A DNA stretch of 64,000 nt from JALYLC01 sp035696365 (GCA_035696365.1 DASRQS010000062.1:81399-145398); one strand, 5' to 3'; counted from the stretch's first letter, positions 1-9,306 are shown. The notes: generated by a model not told the origin, from the sequence alone. Program-made: numbers and translations.

Positions 1-1
1 G

Positions 2-2341
2 CTGATCAAGCCGCGCTGGCTGTGGCCCCGCGTCGAGCCGATGATCCGCAAGGTGGCCGGCCTCGGCAAGGTCGACACGAACGACCTGCCCCGCCACCTC
101 GAGCGCGTCTACCGGCATCCCGACGTCGTGGTGCTCGGGGCCGGCCCGGCGGGCCTGGCCGCCGCGCTGGGCGCCGCCGAGGCGGGCGCGTCGGTGATCG
201 TCGCCGACGAGGGCGAGGCGCCCGGCAGCCGTCTCGGCGCCGGCGCCACCCTGGACGCGGTGCGCGAGCTGCTCCCCCAGGTCGAGGCGCACGAGCGCAT
301 CGAGCTGCTCCGCAACCACCGTGCGTTCGGGCTCTACGAGGGTCCCGAGGTGCCGCTGATCGGCCCGGACCTGCTCGTGATGACGCAGCCGAAGGCCATC
401 GTCGTGGCGACCGGGGCCTTCGAGTCGATGGAGGTCTTCGACGGCAACGACGTGCCGGGCGTGATGCTCACGCGCGGCGCGGTGCGCCTCGCGACCCAGC
501 ACTCGGTCAAGCCGGGCAACGTCGCGGTGATCCTCGCGGGCACGCAAGAGGTGCCCGAGCACATCGCTGCGCTCCGAGCAGTGGGCACCGAGGTCGCTGC
601 CGTGATCATCCCCGACGGCGCCTCCAGCGGCCCGGAGCTGCCGGCCGGCGTGCGGCCGATCGTCGGCGAGATCGTCAAGGTGCACGGCAAGAAGCGCGTC
701 AAGGCCGTGAGCGTGCGCTACACGGGTGGCACCGAGAAGATCGCCTGCGACCTCGTCTGCCTCTCCGGCAGCCTCACGCCGCAGGAGAACCTGCTGCGGC
801 AGGGCACGGCCATGCCGGTCCACGCCGCCGGGGACCTGCTCGCGCCCGCAGCGGTGGCCGAGTCCGTCGCGCATGCCCGCGAGGTCGGGGCGCGTGCGGC
901 CCGCGGCGAGGGCGCCGAGCTCCCCGAGCTCGGCCAGAAGGCGCGGCGCTGCGGCGACGCCGGCTACGTCTGCATCTGCGAGGACGTCTCGGTACAGGAC
1001 GTGCGCAACGCCGTGACGGAGGGCTTCTCCTCGACGGAACTGCTCAAGCGCTACACCACGATCACGATGGGCCCCTGCCAGGGGCGCATGTGCCACGGCC
1101 AGATGCGCACGCTCGCCGAGCGGCTCTCGCCCGGCGCCGAGCCGCGCATCTCCTCGACCACCACGGCTCGCCCGCCGGCGCGCACGGTGATGCTGGACGA
1201 GGTCACCGCCGGCGCCTACGCGCACCTCGAGCGCCGCACCGCGCTGCACGACGTGCATCTCGGCCTCGGCGCGTCGTTCCTGTGGGCCGGGCAGTGGAAG
1301 CGCGTCGACAACTACGGCTCGATCGAGCAGGAGTACCGCGCCGTGCGCGAGGGCGTCGGCATCATCGACGTCGGCACGCTCGGCAAGTTCCGCGTGTCCG
1401 GGCCCGACGTCGTGCCGTTCCTCGAGCGTCTCTACCCCAACCACGTCGGCGACATCCAGCCCGGGCGCCTGCGCTACGGCTTGCTGCTCGACGAGCACGG
1501 CGTCATCCACGACGACGGCACCATCTGCCGCATCGACGACGAGACGTTCTACCTCACGGTCACGACCTCGGGCGCCGAGGAGGCCGAGGCGCTGATGATC
1601 GACTGGCGCGACACCTGGGGCATGACGGTGCACATCGTCAACCAGACCTCCGCGCTCGGCGCGATCAACATCGCCGGGCCGCAGGCGCGCGAGGTGCTCT
1701 CCACGCTGACCGAGGACGATATCTCCAAGGAGGGCTTCCCCTACCTGCGGCAGCGCACGATCACGGTGGCCGGGATCCCGTGCCTCGCGATCCGCCTGGG
1801 CTTCGTGGGCGAGGTCGGGTGGGAGCTGCATCACACCGCCTCGCGCTCCGAGGAGCTATGGGCGGCGCTGCTTTCGGCCGGCGAGGCGCACGGTGTGCAG
1901 CCCTTCGGCATCCAGGCGCAGCGGCTGCTGCGCCTCGAGAAGGGCCACATCATCGTCTCGCAGGACACCGACTTCGAGACCACGCCGTGGCGTGTCGACA
2001 TGGGCTGGGCGGTCAAGCTCGAGAAGGACTGGTTCGTCGGCAAGCGCGCGCTCGTGCGCAAGAAGGACACGCCGACCGAGAAGCTGATCGCCTACCGCGG
2101 CGACGCCGGCACGCGCAACGCGCCCTGGGAGGGCGCTGCGGTCAAGGTCGACGGCAAGCTCGTGGGCCGCGTGACGAGCTCCTGGTACTCCTGGTCGCTC
2201 GGCTATCCGATCGGCCTCGCCTGGGTCAAGCCCGAGTTCGCGGACGAGGGCAAGCGCCTGCTGATCGGCAAGGACAACATGAGCGCCAGCGTCGTCCGCG
2301 GTGCGTTCTACGACCCCGAGGGAGCGAAGCTCCGTGCCTGA
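2..2341 (+). CDS. soxA: Sarcosine oxidase alpha subunit (partial, open at left edge)
   Basis: Large subunit of heterotetrameric sarcosine oxidase, which oxidatively demethylates sarcosine to glycine and passes the one-carbon unit to tetrahydrofolate in the cytoplasm. The frame is open from the first bases, so the true start and the N-terminal ferredoxin-like domain lie outside the window; the ATG at 41 is probably internal. Counting from that ATG, a dinucleotide fold starts near residue 28 (VVVLGAGPAGLAAA). A cysteine-rich BFD-like segment follows at about 303-350 (CICED, then GPCQGRMC), and a GcvT-type aminomethyltransferase domain runs from about 400 to the end. The visible 779 codons fit the roughly 950-1000 residue family minus its N-terminus. 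The last codons overlap soxG by 8 bases, which indicates one operon. The family assignment is firm; the substrate could be sarcosine or a related N-methyl amine. Confidence 0.93.
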   Translation: MIKPRWLWPRVEPMIRKVAGLGKVDTNDLPRHLERVYRHPDVVVLGAGPAGLAAALGAAEAGASVIVADEGEAPGSRLGAGATLDAVRELLPQVEAHERIELLRNHRAFGLYEGPEVPLIGPDLLVMTQPKAIVVATGAFESMEVFDGNDVPGVMLTRGAVRLATQHSVKPGNVAVILAGTQEVPEHIAALRAVGTEVAAVIIPDGASSGPELPAGVRPIVGEIVKVHGKKRVKAVSVRYTGGTEKIACDLVCLSGSLTPQENLLRQGTAMPVHAAGDLLAPAAVAESVAHAREVGARAARGEGAELPELGQKARRCGDAGYVCICEDVSVQDVRNAVTEGFSSTELLKRYTTITMGPCQGRMCHGQMRTLAERLSPGAEPRISSTTTARPPARTVMLDEVTAGAYAHLERRTALHDVHLGLGASFLWAGQWKRVDNYGSIEQEYRAVREGVGIIDVGTLGKFRVSGPDVVPFLERLYPNHVGDIQPGRLRYGLLLDEHGVIHDDGTICRIDDETFYLTVTTSGAEEAEALMIDWRDTWGMTVHIVNQTSALGAINIAGPQAREVLSTLTEDDISKEGFPYLRQRTITVAGIPCLAIRLGFVGEVGWELHHTASRSEELWAALLSAGEAHGVQPFGIQAQRLLRLEKGHIIVSQDTDFETTPWRVDMGWAVKLEKDWFVGKRALVRKKDTPTEKLIAYRGDAGTRNAPWEGAAVKVDGKLVGRVTSSWYSWSLGYPIGLAWVKPEFADEGKRLLIGKDNMSASVVRGAFYDPEGAKLRA

Positions 2342-2795
2342 GGGATGGGCCATCGCAGACGCGGCCAAGGTGCGGGGCTTCGGCCCGCCCGAAGCGCTGG
2401 ACAAGCTCTCTCCCCCGCCCTGGGTGCGCGCGGGCCGCGTGGCCGGGGACGAGGTGCTGTGGCTGGCAGGCCGCGAGCGGGCCGGCGAGCTCGTCGAGGC
2501 CCTCCGGGCCGAGCTCTCGGGCTACGGCAACCGCGCGACCGTCGTGGATCACAGCGACGGCTACGCCCTGTTCGAGCTCACGGGCCCCGAGCGCAACGAC
2601 CTGTTCGCGCGGCTCTCGAGCATCCGCATCCCCGCCACCGACGCCTTCGTGCAGGGCAACTTCGCGGGCGTCCCCGCGCGCACGTTCTGCACGGCCGAGC
2701 GCCTCGAGGTCATCGTGACGAGCGATGTCGCCTGGTTCGTGGGCGGCCGCCTCGGGCACGCCGCGGGCGATCTGGCCGGGAGGGCAGCATCGTGA
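2334..2795 (+). CDS. soxG: Sarcosine oxidase gamma subunit
   Basis: Small subunit of heterotetrameric sarcosine oxidase (153 aa), which in characterised enzymes packs against the alpha subunit's folate-binding half. Recognised from its position, its length and a GcvT/SoxG-like pattern (the stretches ALFELTGPERNDLFARLS and RTFCTAERLEVIV). I chose the GTG at 2334, which overlaps the soxA stop by 8 bases and has GGGAG about 10 bases upstream; an upstream in-frame GTG at 2301 would lengthen the overlap without a ribosome site. The TGA shares bases with the soxB GTG, so translation is probably coupled. Gamma subunits diverge strongly, so context carries much of the call. Confidence 0.82.
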   Translation: MPEGWAIADAAKVRGFGPPEALDKLSPPPWVRAGRVAGDEVLWLAGRERAGELVEALRAELSGYGNRATVVDHSDGYALFELTGPERNDLFARLSSIRIPATDAFVQGNFAGVPARTFCTAERLEVIVTSDVAWFVGGRLGHAAGDLAGRAAS

Positions 2796-4000
2796 GCGGC
2801 CTCTTCTCCTTCAAGCCGTTCTGGCGCGAGCGCGATCTCGCATCCTCCTACGACGTCGTGATCATCGGCGGCGGCGCGCACGGCCTCGCGACGGCCTACG
2901 AGCTCACCAAGCGCGGCATCACGAACGTCGCAGTGCTCGAGATGAACTACATCGGCGCAGGCGGCTCGGGCCGCAACACGACGATCCTGCGCGCCAACTA
3001 CAAGACGCCCGAGGGCATCGCGTTCTACGGCGAGAGCCTCAAGATCTACCAGCAGCTCTCGCAGGAGCTCGACTTCAACCTGCTGATCTCGAAGCACGGG
3101 CACCTCACGCTCGCGCACTCGGAGCGCTCGGTTGCAGTGCAGCGCGAGCGCGCCGAGGCCAACCAGCTGATGGGCGTCGACTCACGCTGGGTCGAGCCCG
3201 ACGAAGTCGGGCGGCTGTGCCCGCAGCTCAACATGTCGCGGGACGTCGCCTACCCCATCCAGGGCGCGCTCTACCACCCGCCCGGCGCGGTGATCCGCCA
3301 CGACGCGGTCGTGTGGGGCTATGCCCGCAAGGCCGACGCAGGCGGCGTGCACATCCACCAGGGCGTGGAGGTCACGGGCCTCAAGATCGAGAACGGCCGC
3401 TGCGTCGGGGTCGAGACGAACCGCGGCCCGATCGCGACCGGCACCGTGATGTCGGCCGTCGCCGGTTGGACGTCCATGATCACGGACATGGCCGGCATCG
3501 AGATGCCGCTCACCAACCACCCGCTGCAGGCCTTCGTGACCGAGCCCGTCAAGCCGCTGCTCTCGAAGATCATCGTCTCCGCCGGCCTGCACGTGTACAT
3601 CTCGCAGACCGACCGCGGCGAGTTCCTGATCGGCGCCGAGATCGAGCCGTACACGACCTACAACACGCGCTCGACGTTCACCTTCCTGGAGCACGGGGCG
3701 CACAACGCGCTCGAGCTGATGCCGTTCCTCGCGCGGCTCAAGATCCTGCGGCAGTGGACGGGCTACTGCGACATGACGCCCGACTACAGCCCGGTCATGG
3801 GCCTGACGGAGGTCGACGGCTTCCTGGTCGACGCCGGCTGGGGCACGTGGGGCTTCAAGGCCTCGCCCATCTGCGGCGTGACGATGGCCGAGCTGATCGC
3901 GACCGGCAAGACCCCGGCGCTGATCGAGCCGTTCGCGCTGGAGCGCTTCCACAAGGACACGGTCGTGCCTGAGAAGGGCGCCGCGGCCGTCTCGCACTGA
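2792..4000 (+). CDS. soxB: Sarcosine oxidase beta subunit, FAD-dependent
   Basis: DAO-family flavoprotein (402 aa, normal beta-subunit length) that carries the sarcosine dehydrogenation site. Near residues 22-35 is the FAD-binding GxGxxG (VIIGGGAHGLATAY), followed by an acidic residue at the end of the second strand (VAVLEMNYIGAG). The C-terminal flavin-contact segment reads TPDYSPVMG and then GWGTWGFKASP. The GTG start overlaps the soxG stop (GTGA) and follows GGGAGG. The order alpha-gamma-beta differs from the classical beta-delta-alpha-gamma order. No delta subunit gene lies downstream, where a broken kinase gene on the other strand begins. Confidence 0.92.
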   Translation: MSGLFSFKPFWRERDLASSYDVVIIGGGAHGLATAYELTKRGITNVAVLEMNYIGAGGSGRNTTILRANYKTPEGIAFYGESLKIYQQLSQELDFNLLISKHGHLTLAHSERSVAVQRERAEANQLMGVDSRWVEPDEVGRLCPQLNMSRDVAYPIQGALYHPPGAVIRHDAVVWGYARKADAGGVHIHQGVEVTGLKIENGRCVGVETNRGPIATGTVMSAVAGWTSMITDMAGIEMPLTNHPLQAFVTEPVKPLLSKIIVSAGLHVYISQTDRGEFLIGAEIEPYTTYNTRSTFTFLEHGAHNALELMPFLARLKILRQWTGYCDMTPDYSPVMGLTEVDGFLVDAGWGTWGFKASPICGVTMAELIATGKTPALIEPFALERFHKDTVVPEKGAAAVSH

Positions 4001-4009
4001 GGGCCCGTC

Positions 4010-4995
4010 TCAGTAGGGCGTGGCGCCTAAGAGGAAGTCGTCGATCAGCGCCGTCAGCCGCTGAGCCTCGTCCTGAATCGTGCGCGCGTAGCGCCGGCGG
4101 GTGGCATCGTCGAGGTCCGGCTCCAGGAGCAGCTCGGCAACGCCGAGCACGCCGGCCAGAGGGGTGCGCAAATCGTGCGAGAGGGTGGCGACCGGCCCCG
4201 ACTTCAGGCGCCGCTTCGCGCTCGGCCGTGATCTCGCGCATCACCACGATGCGGCCGATGAGCTCGCCGGACGAATCGTGAACGGGCCCCGTGTGGCGCT
4301 GAAACGCACGGCGCTCCTCGGCCAGCTCGAACTCGTCGAGCGTCGTGCATTCGGGATCGTTGAGGATCGCCAGCATCGTGGCGCGGTAGGCGTCGGGATC
4401 CGTCAGCCGATGGGCCAGGATGGCGGCGCCCGCCTGCAGCGTCGTGTACGGCGGGAGCTTGAAACGTCATGCGCACCTGCTCGATGACGGAGTTCGTGAG
4501 CAGAGAGCGGCCGGCCAGATCCACGAGGCGGATGCCGTCCACGCTCGCATCCAGCAGTGCGCCGTTGATGTCGACCATGCGCTGCAGATAGAGGTGGTGC
4601 GCCGCGATCTCGGCCTCGGCGCGCTTGCGCTCCGTGACGTCGTGCCCGGCGGCGTACAGGAGCCCCGTCTCGAGTGACGGAGTCGCCGTCCAGGCCAGCC
4701 AGCGGTAGGAGCCGTCCTTGCAACGGAAGCGGTTCTCGAAGCACACGATCGCGACGCCCTCGGCCAGGCCCGCGACCTGGGCCAGCGAACCATCCCGGTC
4801 GTCCGGGTGCACGAAGTCGACGAACGGCTGCGCCAGGAGCTCCTGCAGGGTGAAGCCCAGCGTGCGCTCCCAGGACGGGTTCAGGCGCTTGAACAGCCCG
4901 TCGGCGAGACCGGCAACGCACAGCAGCTCGAGCGAGAGCGTGAAGAAGCGGTCGAGTTCCGCCTGGCTCTCATGGGTCGCACCGATATGTATCTA
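4010..4995 (-). pseudogene. Decayed PAS-PAS-HisKA sensor kinase, at least two frameshifts and no ATPase domain
   Basis: Joining three reading frames rebuilds one protein. PAS 1 lies near 4975-4640 (AELDRFFTLSLELLCVAG, then FVHPDDR and HDVTERKRAEAEI). PAS 2 follows, is interrupted near 4460 after VRMTFQ and resumes as LPPYTTLQAGAAILAHRL through IGRIVVMREITAER. A second shift near 4195 leads into a HisKA H-box (TLSHDLRTPLAGVLG, histidine codon near 4175), ending at the TGA at 4010. No canonical start codon exists in frame before the GTG at 4812, and there is no HATPase_c domain, so the gene could not phosphorylate itself. The order and spacing of domains are those of a normal multi-PAS histidine kinase. 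I read this as a degraded gene; sequencing error could explain the shifts but not the missing ATPase. Confidence 0.8.
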
Positions 4996-5016
4996 TCGGC
5001 ACATATCGCGGAAACG

Positions 5017-6288
5017 TTAACGCGGCAGCTCAGCGATCCCTTGCGGCACGAGGTTCGGCCGCGGGCGCACTCCCAGCAGCACCTGATCGGCCGAGGCCGC
5101 CAGCGCCTCGGCGTCCTGCTCGTCCAGCACGACGGCCAGCAGCACCTGGCGCGCAGCGGCGGCCAGCGCTGCGGGATGCACGATGTCGCCGGCGACCAGG
5201 TCGCGCACGCGCTGGCGCTCACCGGCATCGCGCCCTGCCAGCGCACCCGCTCGCAAGGCGGTGAGCGAGAGCGAGCGCTCGGAGCGCAGCGCCAGGCCGA
5301 GCGCATCGCGCAGTACGTCGGCCTGCAGCGATGCGTCGAGCTGCAGGGCGCGCTCGAACAGGCCGAGCGCCTCGCGGCGCGGATCGCGCGGATCGAGCGC
5401 GCCGATGCGCAGCGCCGTCGCCCGCGCGACGACCAGCAGATGCAGGTCGAAGCGGTAGTACGCGCCCTCGACCTGGCGGGACGACGCGGAGGACAGCGCG
5501 ACGGGCGGCCGCGGGCCGCCGTCGATGCGCTCGAAGCCGACGGGCCCGGTCGAGACCGCGGCGCCGGACACGAGGCGCAGCGCGCGCACGGCATCCTCGA
5601 TCAGATCGGCGAGACGCGGAGGACGCTCCCCGGGATCCAGCTCCAGCGTGACGGCCAATGCGCAGCGGCGCTCTGGCTCGCCCCCGAAGCCCGGCGGCAC
5701 GAGCAGGCTCGCCTCGGGCCAGCCGGCCGCGATGTCGCCGACGTCGGCGCGCACGAGCGAGACGCCGCGCCCGAGGTCGGCGGGGGGCTCGCTGACGAGC
5801 ACCCCGACCAGCGGCGCCATCGCGTCATACAGGTGGCGGCTGCCCGCGACTCCGCGGTCGAGCGGGCCGAAGATGGCGTCGAAGGCCTCGTCGGGGCATT
5901 CGAAGCCGTCCTCGCGCTCGGCGATCTGCACGGCCAGCGGCCACATGACGGCGGCCCGCAGGGCCTCGGTGTCATCGACGCCTTCGCCGACGTGAAGGCG
6001 CGCGTACTCCACGGCTCCCGGCGTCGCCTGCAGCAGCGAGAGCGCGCGGCGCGCATCGGGCAGCGCGAGGATGAGCGAGCGGCGCTCGTCCAGGAACGCA
6101 CCGTAGAGCGGCCGGTAGCTGTAGAGCGCGGACTCGCGCCCCTCGTGGGCGTCCAGCACGAACGGCACCTCGCTCCCGTTGGCGAGGTCGCGGGCGGCGA
6201 GGGCGAACGTTGCCTGCACGAAGCGCAGGAGCGGCTCGCGCAGCTCCCCGTCGAGCACACCGGCGGGCGGGACGAGGACAGTGCTCAT
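5017..6288 (-). CDS. Uncharacterised protein coupled to an AlkA-like gene
   Basis: I do not recognise this 423-residue protein. It is soluble-looking, with no signal peptide or membrane segment, and rich in Ala, Leu, Arg and Asp. Its first half has acidic patches and aromatic motifs (LYSYRPLYGAFLDERRS, CPDEAFDAIFGPLD). The second half is mostly helical, with repeated Ala/Leu/Arg runs that could form a helical-repeat scaffold. The ATG is chosen because its bases overlap the TGA of the glycosylase gene upstream (ATGA), which indicates coupled translation; the open frame extends far further up only as a shadow of that gene. It is the last gene of a minus-strand operon with a cation exporter, a lipoate-ligase-like protein and a DNA glycosylase. 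No function is proposed. Confidence 0.72.
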   Translation of the reverse strand: MSTVLVPPAGVLDGELREPLLRFVQATFALAARDLANGSEVPFVLDAHEGRESALYSYRPLYGAFLDERRSLILALPDARRALSLLQATPGAVEYARLHVGEGVDDTEALRAAVMWPLAVQIAEREDGFECPDEAFDAIFGPLDRGVAGSRHLYDAMAPLVGVLVSEPPADLGRGVSLVRADVGDIAAGWPEASLLVPPGFGGEPERRCALAVTLELDPGERPPRLADLIEDAVRALRLVSGAAVSTGPVGFERIDGGPRPPVALSSASSRQVEGAYYRFDLHLLVVARATALRIGALDPRDPRREALGLFERALQLDASLQADVLRDALGLALRSERSLSLTALRAGALAGRDAGERQRVRDLVAGDIVHPAALAAAARQVLLAVVLDEQDAEALAASADQVLLGVRPRPNLVPQGIAELPR

Positions 6289-7241
6289 GCAGATGCGGTT
6301 CGGGCTTCCACCGCGCGTTCCTGCCGCAGGGTGGCTGGCGTCGCACGCAGCAGATGCAGGCTCGCCAGTCCCGCCCACTCGCCGTAGGGCTCGAGCAGCT
6401 TGACCGTGTCCTCGCTCTCGGCACGGCGTCCGAGCAGGGCCGTGCACAGCTTGATCAGGCCGAGGTCGCCCGCGAGACCGCGATCGTAGCGGCCGAGTCC
6501 GTGCAGGAAGAACGTCCCCACCGACCAGGGGCCGAGCTGGCGCTCGCGCAGGAGGCGCGCCGCGACACCGTCGGGTGGCGCTGTGACGAGTCGTTCGAGG
6601 TCGAGCTGCGCCGAGATGCGCACGAGCGCCGCCGCCCGGCGCGGCGCGAGGCCCGACGCGCAGATCTGCGCCGCAGAGAGGCGCGCGAGGTCGGCGCGCT
6701 CGGGCGAGAGCCTCTGCCCGGCGTGCGGACGTCCCACCCGGAACACGATCCCGCGCTCGATGCGGCGAGCCTCGCTGAAGGTGACCAGCTGCCCGGCGAG
6801 TGCGCGGATCAGCGCGTGCACGCACGTGCCGGTGCGCGGCGCGCGCAGGCCGCGGGCGCGCGCGACGGGACCAGCCAGCAGCGGATCCCGCTCGGCCATG
6901 GCGAGAAAGGGCGCGATGTCGTCGTCCACGCCGAGCAGGAAGCGCAGCCGGTCGAGGCCCGCCGCGGCATCGGGTGCGTCGAGTGCGATAGCCAGCATGC
7001 CGTCGGTGCGCTGCGCGACGCGCGCGTGGGCGGGCCCGGCAGCCGTCGCGAAGGCGAGCTCCGCGCCGTAATCGTGCAGCCGCACCGTGCCGTCGCGGAC
7101 GGCCCCGAGCGTCATGCGCAGTGCATACGGACCGCGCGGGCGGAGCTCGACCGCGGTGTGAGCCGGCCGGCCGCCGCCTGCGTCGCCGCCCTGGCCGGCT
7201 GCCTCCCGATCTCGGGCATCGTCTTGTCGTCTCGCCACCAC
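6285..7241 (-). CDS. AlkA-like DNA-3-methyladenine glycosylase (HhH-GPD superfamily)
   Basis: Base-excision repair glycosylase that would remove alkylated purines. The N-terminal beta-rich AlkA domain begins with LRPRGPYALRM. The central helical domain contains HALIRALAGQLVTFSEARR, then RAAALVRIS. The helix-hairpin-helix region reads RQLGPWSVGTFFLHGLGR and is followed by GLAGDLGLIKL, where the aspartate aligns with the catalytic residue of the family. About 318 aa from the paired GTG codons at 7241/7238; the ATG at 7115 would cut into the N-terminal domain, so I prefer the longer form although neither has a clear ribosome site. The gene sits 32 bases after the lipoate-ligase-like gene and overlaps the next gene by 4 bases. 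Confidence 0.8.
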   Translation of the reverse strand: MVARRQDDARDREAAGQGGDAGGGRPAHTAVELRPRGPYALRMTLGAVRDGTVRLHDYGAELAFATAAGPAHARVAQRTDGMLAIALDAPDAAAGLDRLRFLLGVDDDIAPFLAMAERDPLLAGPVARARGLRAPRTGTCVHALIRALAGQLVTFSEARRIERGIVFRVGRPHAGQRLSPERADLARLSAAQICASGLAPRRAAALVRISAQLDLERLVTAPPDGVAARLLRERQLGPWSVGTFFLHGLGRYDRGLAGDLGLIKLCTALLGRRAESEDTVKLLEPYGEWAGLASLHLLRATPATLRQERAVEARTASA

Positions 7242-7273
7242 GCGTGCAGCAAGTAGAGCAGAGGTCGCTACAG

Positions 7274-7936
7274 TCAAGGACCCGCCGGAGGTGACGGAAC
7301 GAGCCCCTCGGCCGCCGGCGGAGCGTCGGCGAAGCCCGGCGCCACCTCGTCGAGGGTGGCGATGCGCGCGAGCCGCTCTCGCAGGCGCTCCTCCTGGTCG
7401 CGCGGCAGCCCGAGCCAGGCCGGTACGTCGAGGCGCGGCCGGGCGACGTAGGCGGCGGCCTGCAGCAGGGCTGCGCCGCCACGGCGCCGCTGCGCCAGCC
7501 CGAGCAGCTTGCGCCCGTCGGGGCGGGTCACGAGCTCGTAGGACCCCGTCCCGGCGAAGCAGGCGAGCCGCGCGGCTGCCCGCTCGGAGACCGGCAGCCT
7601 GGCGGCCTCGCGTGGCGTGACCGCGCGCAGCGACGCACCGCGAGCCTCGAGCGCCGCCTGCAGCGCGCGAGCGAGCCAGCGATACGACTGCCCTACGTCG
7701 TCGATCACGAGCGGATGACCTCGCGGGAGTACGACATCGAGCATCAGGTAGTGGTCGTCGCACGAGACCGCCCCGCCGCCCGTGGAGCGCCGCAGCGCGG
7801 CGCCGGGGACGGTCACGCGCTGCGCGGAACCGAGCACGAGCACGGAGTCGCTCGGGCGCGACCAGCCGGCGCGCAGCTCGCCGTCGACCCGCGTCTGCTC
7901 GAGCCAGGCGTCGGCGCGTGCGAGCAACTCGGCCAC
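7274..7936 (-). CDS. Lipoate-protein ligase A-like (BPL/LplA/LipB family)
   Basis: Cytoplasmic enzyme of the lipoate/octanoate transfer family (220 aa). The hallmark active-site segment is RRSTGGGAVSCDDHYLMLDV near residues 48-67. A further family-typical stretch reads TGSYELVTRPDGRKLLGLAQRR, where the lysine fits the conserved substrate-carboxyl contact. There is no C-terminal LplA accessory domain; the tail is Pro/Ala-rich. The GTG start lies 17 bases after the stop of the cation-efflux gene. Whether it loads free lipoate, transfers octanoate or acts on another cofactor cannot be read from sequence. A stand-alone E2 acyltransferase domain lies 3 kb away, but nothing links the two directly. 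Confidence 0.8.
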   Translation of the reverse strand: MAELLARADAWLEQTRVDGELRAGWSRPSDSVLVLGSAQRVTVPGAALRRSTGGGAVSCDDHYLMLDVVLPRGHPLVIDDVGQSYRWLARALQAALEARGASLRAVTPREAARLPVSERAAARLACFAGTGSYELVTRPDGRKLLGLAQRRRGGAALLQAAAYVARPRLDVPAWLGLPRDQEERLRERLARIATLDEVAPGFADAPPAAEGLVPSPPAGP

Positions 7937-7953
7937 GGGTGCGCGCTCGATGC

Positions 7954-9306
7954 TCAGGGGTCGACCTCGACCACGACCTCTTCGAGCTCGTCGAGCGCAG
8001 CGCGCACGGCCTCCTCGACGCGCCCCGCGAGCGCATGGGCGTCGGAGACCGACTGCCCCGGCACCGCGCGCACCCTCAGCACCACGACGAAGCGGCCATC
8101 ATGGTCGAATACCAGCACCTCCTCGGGCTCTCCGGCGACGGGCCGCACGGCCTCGGCCACCCGCTCGTAGATGTCGGCCCGCCGACCGGTGACATCGAAC
8201 GCAGCCGCGACGCCCGGCGCGTGCGGCTCGAGGTGCACGTAGACGTCCGTGGCGCCCGTCTCGCGGCGGATCTCGTCCCGCAGGCGTTGCGTGATCCGCG
8301 CCGCCTCTTGCAGCGGCAGGCCTGCATCGACGCGGGCGTGCAGCGTGATCGCGCGCCCACCGGGCCGTATCAGCACGGTCGCGTTGTGCACCTCGATCAC
8401 GCCTGGGACGCGCAGCGCGGCCGCGAGCGCGCGCTCGCTGGGCTGCTCGTCCGCCGCCAGCGGCTCGGCGTGCACTGTCACCTCGGCGGGCCGGCCCAGC
8501 TCCTGCTCGACCACGCGCTCGACCTCGTCCATCACGGAGTGACTGCGCTCCAGCCCCGCCAGGCGGTCGACGCCGATCACGACGTCGGCGAAGTACCTGC
8601 CGCCCGACGAGCGTACGCGCAGCCCTCGCACCTCCGTCACGCCCGGCAGCGAAGCCACGACGGCGCGCAGATTGGCCTCGGCTCCCGCAGGTGCGCTGTC
8701 CATGAGCGCGTTGACGTTGGAGCGCGCAAGCCGCACCGCGCCGAACACGACGAGCACCGCGACGAAGAGCGCGGCGATCGCATCCGCGCGCGGATGGCCG
8801 AGCGCCGTCAGCCCGAGCCCCGCGATCACGGCGAGCGTGCCCGCGAAGTCCACGGCAAAATGCACGGCGTTGGCTCCGAGCGCGGCGCTGCCCTCGCTGC
8901 GGGCGGCGCGGGACGAGGCCGTGGCCCGCGCAGCGTCGATCACGAGCACGAGCGTGAGCACCGCGAAGGCGTACCATGTCGCCCGCACCTCTCCCCCGCC
9001 GCCGCGCAGGCGCAGGATGGCCTGGATCGCGATCCAGGCCGCTGCCAGCACGAGGATGGCTGCCTCGGCGAGCGCCGAGAGGTTCTGCGCCTTGCCATGC
9101 CCGTAGGGGTGCTCGGGATCGGCAGGCCTGTCGGAGACCCCGACCGCCCAGAGCGTGAGCAGCGCCGCGCCGGCGTCGACGCCCGAGTGCACGGCTTCGG
9201 CCAGGATGCCGAGGCTGCCGGTCGTGAAGCCGACGATCAGCTTCACGGCGACCAGGGCCAGCGCCGCGCCGAGGGAGAAGAGCGCGGTGCGCCGTGCTAC
9301 AGACAC
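7954..9306 (-). CDS. Cation diffusion facilitator family transporter with extended C-terminal domains
   Basis: Inner-membrane divalent-cation/proton antiporter (450 aa). Residues 1-210 hold about six membrane helices, with the family motifs HSGVDAGAALLTLWAVG, DPEHPYGHGKAQNLSAL and, in the fifth helix, HFAVDFAGTLAV; the paired His/Asp positions of the transport site are present. The remaining 240 residues hold at least two cation-efflux dimerisation-like repeats (VTEVRGLRVRSSGGRYFADV and VIEVHNATVLIRPGGRAITL), longer than the single cytosolic domain of most members. The GTG start (VSVARRT) is divergent from an acetyltransferase gene 54 bases away. First gene of the minus-strand operon running to 5017. 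Zinc, manganese or iron are all possible substrates. Confidence 0.9.
   Translation of the reverse strand: MSVARRTALFSLGAALALVAVKLIVGFTTGSLGILAEAVHSGVDAGAALLTLWAVGVSDRPADPEHPYGHGKAQNLSALAEAAILVLAAAWIAIQAILRLRGGGGEVRATWYAFAVLTLVLVIDAARATASSRAARSEGSAALGANAVHFAVDFAGTLAVIAGLGLTALGHPRADAIAALFVAVLVVFGAVRLARSNVNALMDSAPAGAEANLRAVVASLPGVTEVRGLRVRSSGGRYFADVVIGVDRLAGLERSHSVMDEVERVVEQELGRPAEVTVHAEPLAADEQPSERALAAALRVPGVIEVHNATVLIRPGGRAITLHARVDAGLPLQEAARITQRLRDEIRRETGATDVYVHLEPHAPGVAAAFDVTGRRADIYERVAEAVRPVAGEPEEVLVFDHDGRFVVVLRVRAVPGQSVSDAHALAGRVEEAVRAALDELEEVVVEVDP

Noticed and set aside
22..2718. An 898-codon plus-strand frame over soxA
   Set aside because: Arg/Ala/Gly-rich shadow; the soxA frame has all family motifs.
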